Source: a virus
Direction: 5' to 3' (one strand)
IMG/VR virus record: IMGVR_UViG_3300017917_001123
Span: 186,001-250,000 of that record
DNA length: 64,000 nucleotides
The translations under genes and the position numbers were made by a program. This document shows positions 40,862 through 46,563 of the stretch, piece by piece. Position 1 is the first letter of the stretch; the number at the start of each line of letters is the position of its first letter. The notes under the pieces are model-generated. The model was not told the origin of the DNA. It saw only the letters and a program-made list of their open reading frames with translations, and did no database searches.

Positions 40862-41125
40862 TTAGTTGAATTCGTAGAAAGTGACGCTAGGATCGATGCT
40901 TTGGAGTTCTTGAGCACAACGGCGCAGGAACTGGGCACGGGCACGGACTTGGCTTGCGGGCAGTTCGCCATCGCAGGTAAGGTTCTCTGGGCTAAGATCC
41001 GCATCCAGCGAATCCGCAATCTTTTGACGGTCCTGGGCGTTGAGCAGGCTGAGCTCCTTGCCGTTGAAAATTTTGGACCAGCTGTTTTTCATTTCAACAT
41101 AGGTTTCCAAGTTCTGAATATTCAT
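40862..41125 (-). CDS. Hypothetical early protein
   Basis: 87 residues from ATG 41125, RBS CAGGAGC. Helical (NLETYVEMKNSWSKIFNG, VRARAQFLRRCAQELQ). Unknown function. Confidence 0.6.
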   Translation of the reverse strand: MNIQNLETYVEMKNSWSKIFNGKELSLLNAQDRQKIADSLDADLSPENLTCDGELPASQVRARAQFLRRCAQELQSIDPSVTFYEFN

Positions 41126-41157
41126 TTTCGCTCCTGTTTCGTTAGTGTCTAGTGTAT

Positions 41158-41186
41158 AGTATAACATCGGTTTTACCGGATGTCAA
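41158..41186 (-). promoter_or_regulatory. Early sigma-70 promoter, GGTAAA spacer
   Basis: TTGACA-tcc-GGTAAA-accgatgt-TATACT; drives the gene at 40862. Confidence 0.9.
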
Positions 41187-41377
41187 CCCCTTTTGGTAAC
41201 TTTTTTAACTAATACGAAAGTACGACCACGCAAATCGAACTTCAAAGGCTTATTGAACACCTTGTGCTCGTTGGTGTCTTTTTTGACATAGGCTAGGCAC
41301 TTGTCCCCGTCTAGGAGGTACAGGTGGTTACAGTCCGACCCGTCCTCCCAAACTGTAGTCTCACGCATCCACTTCAT
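41183..41377 (-). CDS. Small early protein
   Basis: 64 residues from ATG 41377, which overlaps the upstream stop (TAATG). Strand-rich with CNHLYLLDGDKCLAYVKK and a basic end (LVKKVTKRG). Its TGA is inside the TTGACA at 41181-41186. Unknown function. Confidence 0.6.
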   Translation of the reverse strand: MKWMRETTVWEDGSDCNHLYLLDGDKCLAYVKKDTNEHKVFNKPLKFDLRGRTFVLVKKVTKRG

Positions 41378-41631
41378 TACATGCTCCAGTAGGCTTCTGA
41401 GCTGGGCGAGCAATAGCGCGGAGTGTCATAGCGTTCCTTATACTCAGCACCGCCCATCAAGTTCTTGCGAGTTACATAAGTTTCGTGGATTTCGCGAATG
41501 TATCCTGGGCGAACTGGGTTGGCTCGCTCCACAGCCGCCAGCGTCATGTCCGCAAAGTCCGTCTTGGACACCAGCTTCATGCCCTCTTTGCATCGCTTGT
41601 CCAACTTATAAATTTCTACGGTATATTCCAT
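41377..41631 (-). CDS. Small early protein
   Basis: 84 residues from ATG 41631, RBS AAGGAGA. N-terminal strand-helix (YTVEIYKLDKRCKEGMKL) and a Tyr-rich, disordered end. Unknown function. Confidence 0.6.
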   Translation of the reverse strand: MEYTVEIYKLDKRCKEGMKLVSKTDFADMTLAAVERANPVRPGYIREIHETYVTRKNLMGGAEYKERYDTPRYCSPSSEAYWSM

Positions 41632-41657
41632 GTCGCTCTCCTTAGTGTCTAGTGTAT

Positions 41658-41686
41658 AGTATAACACAGGTTTTACCACTTGTCAA
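41658..41686 (-). promoter_or_regulatory. Early sigma-70 promoter, GGTAAA spacer
   Basis: TTGACA-agt-GGTAAA-acctgtgt-TATACT; drives the gene at 41377. Confidence 0.9.
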
Positions 41687-41688
41687 CC

Positions 41689-41721
41689 AAAAAAAGAGGG
41701 TGTTGCTTTTATACAACACCC
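41689..41721 (-). terminator. Rho-independent terminator (minus)
   Basis: 8-bp stem GGGTGTTG / CAACACCC (41698-41705, 41714-41721) with an A run at 41689-41695 (T run on the minus strand); ends the gene at 41756. Confidence 0.9.
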
Positions 41722-41755
41722 CCATAAAGGGCCTGCGTTGCACAGGCCGGAGCAA

Positions 41756-42103
41756 TTAATCCAATCGGCTACCTGCGTAGGCTTCCACGCCCAACATCTG
41801 CTTCAGGAACTCTGCGGCCGCCTCGGCACCCGCTTCCAAAGTGTCCACGTTCTGGACGCCCAAACCACTGGGGTTCCACAGCTGAAGTCCACCACCGTAA
41901 GCAGGACGGAAACCTGCCTCCTTCAGTGCCATACCCAGTTTGGTGTTGCCACGAACCTTGTAGACCGTAACCCAAGCAAAGCCACAGGCGTATTGGTCAC
42001 GTCCGCCCAGCTTCTCCTGGAAGAACTTGGTTGCCGCTTGACGGGCTTCCTGCTTGGCACCCTCAACAAAACTCAGAACCTGCTCTTTAGTGAATCCACT
42101 CAT
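41756..42103 (-). CDS. Conserved phage protein (CGFAWV family)
   Basis: 115 residues. The conserved core YACGFAWVTVYKVRGNTKLG and LQLWNPSGLGVQNVD recurs in many aquatic phages without assigned function. N- and C-terminal helices flank it. It has its own early promoter and terminator, so it is a stand-alone unit. RBS AGGAGC. Confidence 0.7.
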   Translation of the reverse strand: MSGFTKEQVLSFVEGAKQEARQAATKFFQEKLGGRDQYACGFAWVTVYKVRGNTKLGMALKEAGFRPAYGGGLQLWNPSGLGVQNVDTLEAGAEAAAEFLKQMLGVEAYAGSRLD

Positions 42104-42135
42104 CTTTCGCTCCTTTAGTTAACTATCTAGCCTAT

Positions 42136-42164
42136 AGTATAGCACCGGTTTTACCTTTTGTCAA
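42136..42164 (-). promoter_or_regulatory. Early sigma-70 promoter, GGTAAA spacer
   Basis: TTGACA-aaa-GGTAAA-accggtgc-TATACT; drives the gene at 41756. The TGA of the Gp88-like gene lies in the -35. Confidence 0.9.
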
Positions 42165-42859
42165 CCGACAATTGGAATAACCCTACGAACGAATCCGGTA
42201 TTGTCCTTCTTAGCACGGCCCTTGGCTTTCAACCCAGCGATAACACCCTTAGGGTCCAAAAAGCGCAGGTCAGTGTCATCAGCATTGAAAACAGGGCGGC
42301 CCATGTAAGCTTCGGGCAGTTTATCAAAGACCATAGCCACGTTCATGCCCTGCGCCACAGCCTTAGCCACGTCCGCATCGTTACCGTCTGCGGCACTGAA
42401 GGTCAAGTGGTAGTTCTTAAGGTGCGACACTTTGCGGCCCAGGACCTTAGTGTAGTCATAGAACTGTACTTCCGGAAACTTCTCAATGATACCGTACTTC
42501 TCCCAGCTCAAGTCCGATGTACCATTCAAGCGGAACACGGGCGTCAAACCCAACTTCGCGGCCTGCTTGATGCCCAGTTTAATGTCTGCTTCCAAGTCCT
42601 TCATGAAAGCATCGCGGTTCTCAAAGAAGTACTTGGTCTTGCGGATGCGAGCCTGCTGGATCACGTTGGTGTTCTCACCTTTGCGGAACATGCCGCCACG
42701 ACCGGCAGTATTAAGGCAAGCGGCTGTACAACCTGCGGTGCGCTTAGGGCATACTTCTTTGCCCGACAAGTCAGCAGGAGCAAGGTGTAGGATGTAGCTC
42801 AGGTAACCCAGCTTCGTACCCTTCTGGATCTTAGGATTTGCAGTGCTCAATAGTTTCAT
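42161..42859 (-). CDS. Gp88-like (DUF7227-type) early protein
   Basis: 232 residues from ATG 42859. Characteristic features: MKLLSTANPKIQKG, LGYLSYILHLAPADLSG, CPKRTAGCTAACLNTAGRG (four cysteines, possible metal site), ARIRKTKYFF, FRLNGTSDLSWEK and VQFYDYTK. The family occurs on mycobacteriophages (gp88) and many aquatic phages; its biochemical role is unknown. The cysteine pattern and the TIM-barrel-like order of strands resemble a minimal radical-enzyme-like fold, but this is only a suggestion. Confidence 0.8.
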   Translation of the reverse strand: MKLLSTANPKIQKGTKLGYLSYILHLAPADLSGKEVCPKRTAGCTAACLNTAGRGGMFRKGENTNVIQQARIRKTKYFFENRDAFMKDLEADIKLGIKQAAKLGLTPVFRLNGTSDLSWEKYGIIEKFPEVQFYDYTKVLGRKVSHLKNYHLTFSAADGNDADVAKAVAQGMNVAMVFDKLPEAYMGRPVFNADDTDLRFLDPKGVIAGLKAKGRAKKDNTGFVRRVIPIVG

Positions 42860-42890
42860 CTCTTGCTCCTTATTAATGTTTCTAGTCTCT

Positions 42891-42919
42891 AGTATAACAC
42901 CGGTTTTACCACTTGTCAA
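42891..42919 (-). promoter_or_regulatory. Early sigma-70 promoter, GGTAAA spacer
   Basis: TTGACA-agt-GGTAAA-accggtgt-TATACT; drives the Gp88-like gene. Confidence 0.9.
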
Positions 42920-42930
42920 CCAATACCCGT

Positions 42931-43269
42931 TCAATCTCCACGGGTATCTGTATTCAGCATGGGCTTCAACTTGCGGCGGAGTTCCACTTCCAAGTCGTGT
43001 CCTGCCTGCTTGCCACGTGCCGTGCCCAGAACGCGAACACCTATTTCAGTCTTGTCGTTGAGCTCACGCAGGGCCACGCAAAGGAGCCAATTCTTGCTTT
43101 CAGTCTTTGCGCGATAGAAATGCTTGGCTGCACGTGTCCGTGCGCTCTTAAGAGCTGTGGACTCTGTTTTGGCTGTGACACCAACATAAGTCATGCCGTT
43201 GACCGTAAGCTCATAGACTACATGAGTACGATCTGCACGCTTTTTACGGGGACGCTTTTCTAAGTTCAT
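42931..43269 (-). CDS. GIY-YIG-like endonuclease, leaderless start
   Basis: 112 residues from ATG 43269; upstream frame is not used. The pattern VVYELTVNGMTYVGVTAK (GIY...YVG), R/H residues (ARTRAAKHF), LEVELRRKLKP with the catalytic Glu candidate, and a terminal KPMLNTD match short single-domain GIY-YIG nucleases. The basic N-terminus (EKRPRKKRADR) may touch DNA. The ATG lies 6 bases after the -10 of its early promoter, so the mRNA is probably leaderless. It could be a homing or host-DNA nuclease. Confidence 0.65.
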   Translation of the reverse strand: MNLEKRPRKKRADRTHVVYELTVNGMTYVGVTAKTESTALKSARTRAAKHFYRAKTESKNWLLCVALRELNDKTEIGVRVLGTARGKQAGHDLEVELRRKLKPMLNTDTRGD

Positions 43270-43275
43270 GAGTGT

Positions 43276-43304
43276 AGTATAACACGGTTTTACCACTCTG
43301 TCAA
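43276..43304 (-). promoter_or_regulatory. Early sigma-70 promoter, GGTAAA spacer, leaderless
   Basis: TTGACA-gagt-GGTAAA-accgtgt-TATACT, then ACACTC and ATG 43269; the expected +1 is at the start codon. Confidence 0.85.
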
Positions 43305-43350
43305 CCCCTAAAGAATACCCGAGTGGGCCGTAGGGTTTCAGAAATTCCGG

Positions 43351-43379
43351 TTGACATTCGGTAAAACCTGTGCTATACT
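43351..43379 (+). promoter_or_regulatory. Plus-strand early promoter of the same family
   Basis: TTGACA-ttc-GGTAAA-acctgtgc-TATACT on the plus strand, divergent from 43276-43304. It is the only GGTAAA-type early promoter pointing right. Confidence 0.85.
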
Positions 43380-43388
43380 GTAGGCACA

Positions 43389-43493
43389 ATGAGAGATAAG
43401 AAGAAAGCCATAAGGGCACGAGGGTTCGAACAGACTTGCTGGGGATGGACGGCGAGGGCCACCCCCCTATTTGGCTCGGTGATGAAAATATAG
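43389..43493 (+). CDS. Candidate 34-residue peptide
   Basis: ATG 43389 lies 9 bases after a perfect -10 box. The 34 codons start with MRDKKKAIRARGFEQT and end with SVMKI; the N-terminus is strongly basic. No ribosome site is visible, so it may be leaderless or the promoter may make a regulatory RNA. Coding is uncertain. Confidence 0.35.
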   Translation: MRDKKKAIRARGFEQTCWGWTARATPLFGSVMKI

Positions 43494-43514
43494 TAGGCTG
43501 CTCAAAATAGCCGC

Positions 43515-43546
43515 AAAAAAACCCTAGGCCAAATACCTCCTAGGGT
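43515..43546 (-). terminator. Rho-independent terminator (minus)
   Basis: 8-bp stem ACCCTAGG / CCTAGGGT (43521-43528, 43539-43546), 10-base loop, then an A run at 43515-43520 that is a T run on the minus strand. Stops transcripts coming from the tRNA. Confidence 0.85.
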
Positions 43547-43802
43547 CTCCCTGCCCGGGTCTACCGCAACGTGACTCCGAACCGTTTGCGCTCAGTCTAC
43601 TCTAGGCCCAGGGCCTTCGACTCTAGCACAGTGACTTCTGTGGCAATTCACAGCACCTAAGGTCTGTACTGTTACCAGTATTCTTTCACGCTAGGCGTTT
43701 AACCGCATTATCAGTCTAGAGCAATTCCGTCACCTTAGTCATCGGCCGAATTGTTAACTGTTTCGTGTGCTGTTACGGCACAAAATACTTAGCTCTGCCC
43801 GG
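43547..43802 (-). ncRNA. Candidate non-coding RNA downstream of the tRNA
   Basis: About 256 bases between the tRNA 3' end and a terminator, without a convincing ORF on either strand. It holds short inverted repeats such as CTGTG-AATTGC-CACAG and is on the same transcript as the tRNA. No known RNA family (tmRNA, 6S, RNase P) was recognised. Confidence 0.35.
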
Positions 43803-43879
43803 TGGTGGGCCCAACAGGACTCGAACCTGTGACCAAGCGATTATGAGTCGCCTGCTCTAACCAACTGAGCTATAGGCCC
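43803..43879 (-). tRNA. tRNA-Ile2 (anticodon CAU, AUA decoding)
   Basis: 77 bases with an encoded CCA. Acceptor GGGCCTA pairs with TGGGCCC; the D arm is GCTC-AGTTGGTTA-GAGC; the anticodon stem-loop GGCGA-CTCATAA-TCGCT has CAT; the T loop is TTCGAGT. The core from GAGC through TTGGTC is the same as bacterial tRNA-Ile2, whose C34 is changed to lysidine so that it reads AUA. An elongator or initiator Met tRNA is less likely. Confidence 0.9.
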
Positions 43880-43902
43880 CCGGGATTAATATTATACAGG
43901 AT

Positions 43903-44853
43903 TTACTTCCTTAATCCTAGTGCGGCCTGTAGCTTTTGGGCGGCATTCATAGTATTAGCAGTCTGCCCGTAGGGTGTATATGTTTGTCCCGCACCTGTGC
44001 CGTTGGGTTTTTCTGCTGATCCTAGGGCCTGTGCAGCGGGGTCACCAGTGGCCTGTGCAGCGGGGTTGGGTATGCCCGTGTCTACAAGCGATCTAACCTG
44101 TACACCTTCTGGATCCGCAATGTCTACGAAGGTCCAGTTGCCCAACAGCACAGGATTACCATCTACACGACGATTCCACTTACGCATATAGTACTTGTCT
44201 GCAGCGGGGTTCAGCCCGAGCTGGTCTACAAGGTTAGCAAACACAGAGTCGATCAGGATCATTGTCTCCGCACCTTCTAGAACTCGTAACCAATCGAATA
44301 CGGAATAACCTTCTAGCTCCCGCAACTCAATACATTGTACACCCGGTTCAACAATGGACAGATCAATGTCATAGCTCATATCACTAGCATGACCCTGATA
44401 TACCATATAGCGTTCTTGTGTGACTACACTATTATACAGTGATTTTTCTGCAGCGGGGTCCCGGTCTATACACTCGGCCAACTCCCACTTGTGACTAAAT
44501 GGTACTTCCGCTTGAGCATACTTGTATTGATCGAACTTAAACTGGGCAAAGTGACTCTTATTAGTACGCTCTGGATGACTACTCAAATACTGATACAACC
44601 ACAATTCCTCAGTTACTCCAATAGCGGTCAACTGCTTGTGCGGATTCTCATAAAAGAAAGCGCCATATTCATCTACGGGCACTGACATCCAACGAACCCA
44701 GGGAGCCGCTCGAACCATTTGTTGATAAAAGGGTTCACATACGGGCCAATATACTTCGTAGCCTCTACGTGTATATTCCTTAGCGATAGGTAGAGCAATG
44801 ATGATATCACCAAGTCCTCTACTCTGAATAAAACCAATTCTTTGTTGTGACAT
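43903..44853 (-). CDS. Glycosyltransferase family 9-like protein with PAA repeats
   Basis: 316 residues. The N-terminus IGFIQSRGLGDIIIALPIAKEY fits the GT9 start (GDxIxxxPxA). A C-terminal sugar-nucleotide region includes DWLRVLEGAETMILIDSVFANLVDQLG. The short motif [D/N]PAA occurs four times (near residues 132, 216, 267 and 275), each from the same 11-base DNA repeat in the same frame. The last ~50 residues are Pro/Ala/Gly-rich and disordered. It is likely a glycosyl transfer enzyme of unknown acceptor. Start with AAGGATC upstream. Confidence 0.65.
   Translation of the reverse strand: MSQQRIGFIQSRGLGDIIIALPIAKEYTRRGYEVYWPVCEPFYQQMVRAAPWVRWMSVPVDEYGAFFYENPHKQLTAIGVTEELWLYQYLSSHPERTNKSHFAQFKFDQYKYAQAEVPFSHKWELAECIDRDPAAEKSLYNSVVTQERYMVYQGHASDMSYDIDLSIVEPGVQCIELRELEGYSVFDWLRVLEGAETMILIDSVFANLVDQLGLNPAADKYYMRKWNRRVDGNPVLLGNWTFVDIADPEGVQVRSLVDTGIPNPAAQATGDPAAQALGSAEKPNGTGAGQTYTPYGQTANTMNAAQKLQAALGLRK
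44032..44042 (+). repeat. TGCAGCGGGGT repeat, copy 1
   Basis: Inside the GT9-like gene, encoding DPAA on the minus strand. Confidence 0.7.
44056..44066 (+). repeat. TGCAGCGGGGT repeat, copy 2
   Basis: Inside the GT9-like gene, encoding NPAA. Confidence 0.7.
44200..44210 (+). repeat. TGCAGCGGGGT repeat, copy 3
   Basis: Inside the GT9-like gene, encoding NPAA. Confidence 0.7.
44449..44459 (+). repeat. TGCAGCGGGGT repeat, copy 4
   Basis: Inside the GT9-like gene, encoding DPAA. Confidence 0.7.
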
Positions 44854-44872
44854 TTAAAGATCCTTATACGTG

Positions 44873-44883
44873 TGCAGCGGGGT
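44873..44883 (+). repeat. TGCAGCGGGGT repeat, copy 5 (intergenic)
   Basis: The same 11-mer in the gap between the GT9-like gene and the lipoprotein gene; a ninth-of-length partial copy CAGCGGGGT is at 45075-45083. Confidence 0.65.
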
Positions 44884-44891
44884 CCCTACTA

Positions 44892-45098
44892 TTAACATTC
44901 TGTAGGGTTCTGTAGACAATACTTACCACCCCATCCATCTGGCGCACGTATATACTGACGCGGACCATCACGCTCTAAGCAGTAGTCACGACCATAACAA
45001 CCTCGAGTAGTGATACAACCACTCAGTGATACCATAGCAAATATCACGATCAAAGATCTGCATGCATGCAAGAACAGCGGGGTATTAGCTTTCAACAT
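44892..45098 (-). CDS. Small lipoprotein
   Basis: 68 residues. A hydrophobic signal (SLIVIFAMVSLSGC) ends in a lipobox LSGC at ~24-27, giving a mature chain of about 42 residues with four more cysteines (GCYGRDYCLERD, YCLQNPTEC). Size and lipobox fit an outer-membrane lipoprotein such as a small spanin or an exclusion factor, but the usual proline-rich spanin region is missing. It overlaps the preceding gene by 14 bases. Confidence 0.6.
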   Translation of the reverse strand: MLKANTPLFLHACRSLIVIFAMVSLSGCITTRGCYGRDYCLERDGPRQYIRAPDGWGGKYCLQNPTEC

Positions 45099-45222
45099 AT
45101 ACTAAGAGATCTCCGTACTGTGACCGAGCTATAACAAGCGCATCATTATATGATTCAGCCAGTACGCCCACTCTAGTAGTGCCCCCGAACTGACTCTTTA
45201 CTGTAGCTGTGTATGTTTTCAT
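45085..45222 (-). CDS. Very small early protein (45 residues)
   Basis: Starts at ATG 45222 nine bases after an early -10 box; begins MKTYTATVKSQFGGTTRVGV and ends GDLLVYVES. Strand-helix-strand. Followed by the lipoprotein in an overlapping frame. Unknown function. Confidence 0.55.
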   Translation of the reverse strand: MKTYTATVKSQFGGTTRVGVLAESYNDALVIARSQYGDLLVYVES

Positions 45223-45231
45223 AGTGTATAT

Positions 45232-45260
45232 AGTATAGCACCACCGCATGGTTTTGTCAA
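45232..45260 (-). promoter_or_regulatory. Early sigma-70 promoter without GGTAAA
   Basis: TTGACA-17 bp-TATACT; probably reads through the 45-residue gene, lipoprotein, GT9-like gene and tRNA to the terminator at 43515. Confidence 0.8.
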
Positions 45261-45268
45261 TGATCAAT

Positions 45269-45320
45269 GGTAAAAACGGTGGAAAAAGGTGGTGAAAATG
45301 GTGGGGAAAGGTGGTAAAAT
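45269..45320 (+). repeat. G-rich tandem imperfect repeat
   Basis: Five units of the form GGTGG-N(0-3)-AAA in 52 bases next to an early promoter. The rest of the 45261-45480 gap has no gene and contains further G runs near 45385. Confidence 0.6.
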
Positions 45321-45480
45321 TCAGGGATTTTGGGGCAGTTTTTGTGGCTTTTCAGCGATTTTTAGGCTAAAAAATTTTGGATCAGGGTGGGGGTGACAGG
45401 CATTACTGCAATACTTTCTACTGTTTTTCACAGTTTCCTGACTGTATTACCAGGCCCCCTAGAGCCTAATACCATTGTGC

Positions 45481-45741
45481 TTACACGTAGTAAGTGCCCA
45501 TGATGTTCTCTACACAGTTGCTGAACTGTAGTAGGAATAGTGTTTGAAGTTTGCTGTTAGTAGGTAATTCCACTACCCACGCTATGTTTGAGTATGTTAT
45601 TCGTGTCTTATAGCAGTCCACTCCGATCTGCTGACAGTATAGAAAAATGTCATCTAGTCTACTGTTGATTCTGTATAGAGTGGTTTTTCTGACGGAAGTG
45701 CTTGAGTTTGTTTTTGACATGGACACGTACAGCAGAGTCAT
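45481..45741 (-). CDS. Hypothetical small protein
   Basis: 86 residues, overlapping the upstream gene by 83 bases (ATG 45720 would reduce this). Mixed helix and strand (LYRINSRLDDIFLYCQQIGV). Weak ribosome site. Coding is plausible but uncertain. Confidence 0.4.
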   Translation of the reverse strand: MTLLYVSMSKTNSSTSVRKTTLYRINSRLDDIFLYCQQIGVDCYKTRITYSNIAWVVELPTNSKLQTLFLLQFSNCVENIMGTYYV

Positions 45742-45889
45742 TACGCATAAGATCTACTATAACACCTATTAAGAACCCGACCATCCACGCATAGGCCAGA
45801 GCACGTACACGGTACTTCTTATTGGTAATTGTGCACATTTCCTGCCATAACCATTCGTGTTCCGGGTCTTTATATACGGGCTGGTTCAT
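45659..45889 (-). CDS. Small membrane protein
   Basis: 76 residues with one strong hydrophobic helix (ALAYAWMVGFLIGVIVDLM) and a basic cytoplasmic tail (VKNKLKHFRQK). Starts 5 bases after the preceding stop. Function unknown. Confidence 0.5.
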   Translation of the reverse strand: MNQPVYKDPEHEWLWQEMCTITNKKYRVRALAYAWMVGFLIGVIVDLMRNDSAVRVHVKNKLKHFRQKNHSIQNQQ

Positions 45890-45893
45890 CTGT

Positions 45894-46037
45894 TTAATTG
45901 TGCTTTACATATAGCACGTATTTGCCCCAACGCTCTTTGGCCATCATTTGTGCTTCTAGATAGCTACTGGCTTCCACTGTCTGCGTCCAGTTTTGTGTGG
46001 GCTGTGCTGGATTGTTTAGGACTACTGTATAAGTCAT
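45894..46037 (-). CDS. Very small protein (47 residues)
   Basis: ATG 46037 with GGAGC upstream; starts MTYTVVLNNPAQPTQNWTQT and contains a helix SSYLEAQMMAKERWGKY. Driven by a CTAAATA box on the minus strand. Unknown function. Confidence 0.6.
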   Translation of the reverse strand: MTYTVVLNNPAQPTQNWTQTVEASSYLEAQMMAKERWGKYVLYVKHN

Positions 46038-46065
46038 TGGTCTGCTCCAAAATGCTTGTATATGC

Positions 46066-46073
46066 TATTTAGT
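46066..46073 (-). promoter_or_regulatory. Late promoter ACTAAATA (minus)
   Basis: Divergent from the box at 46078; leader of about 23 bases with GGAGC before ATG 46037. Confidence 0.5.
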
Positions 46074-46077
46074 GGTG

Positions 46078-46085
46078 GTTAAATA
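46078..46085 (+). promoter_or_regulatory. Late promoter GTTAAATA, leaderless
   Basis: Five bases (TCCGC) before ATG 46091. Confidence 0.7.
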
Positions 46086-46090
46086 TCCGC

Positions 46091-46549
46091 ATGAGTCAAG
46101 ATAACAGTCAACCATTTTGGAAATCTATACGTGGTGTAGGCCGTCCCGGAACACATCGTCCTTTGTGGGAAGTAGAGTCTAAATCGGTTCCCTATAAAGA
46201 ATACGATGATCTTGAAGTCCGTCCCGCAGAGCATATTCCCGTGCCCGCTCCCATACATCAACGCTGTGGGCTCCCAGCAGATCGTGATTGGCCCAATCGT
46301 TGGTGGTGTCACTTCTGCTGGGAAGAAGTAAAAGCACCCATTAATCCCAATGCTATGATACCCAAGGCTGCAGTACCTGAGGGTGGACTATTGGAACCCA
46401 CATTGTCGGATCCCCGAGGGGAAACTATCTGTCCTAAGTGTGCTCAGAGTCGCAGACCTCGAGCGGATAATCGGGGTTGGGAATGTGGTTGTGGGGAAAC
46501 ATGGAATCCCGAGGGTGTGCGTCGTGTATCGCCGACTAATGGTTTTTAA
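46091..46549 (+). CDS. Zinc-ribbon late protein
   Basis: 152 residues. A CHFCW pair near 73 and a C-terminal ribbon (CPKCAQSRRP then CGCGETW) suggest one or two zinc sites. Otherwise Pro-rich with many Arg and Trp. Late. It heads the unit with the following oxygenase. Function unknown. Confidence 0.55.
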   Translation: MSQDNSQPFWKSIRGVGRPGTHRPLWEVESKSVPYKEYDDLEVRPAEHIPVPAPIHQRCGLPADRDWPNRWWCHFCWEEVKAPINPNAMIPKAAVPEGGLLEPTLSDPRGETICPKCAQSRRPRADNRGWECGCGETWNPEGVRRVSPTNGF

Positions 46550-46563
46550 AAGAGAGAATTATA

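Noticed and set aside
41183-41413. Start of the 64-residue gene at 41413
   Set aside because: The upstream extension overlaps the neighbouring gene by more than 30 bases, whereas ATG 41377 overlaps the neighbour's stop as TAATG.
42161-42859. Calling the G88-like gene a radical SAM enzyme
   Set aside because: Its cysteines (CPKRTAGCTAACL) do not have the C-x3-C-x2-C spacing and no GGE or NG motif follows.
43389-43493. tRNA-like element in the 43.4 kb plus-strand segment (GGGTTCGAACAG)
   Set aside because: Only the T-loop-like string is present; no acceptor or anticodon arm can be folded.
44034-44066. CRISPR-like repeat array
   Set aside because: Repeats are 11 bases with irregular spacing and lie in frame in a gene; no cas genes or spacer structure.
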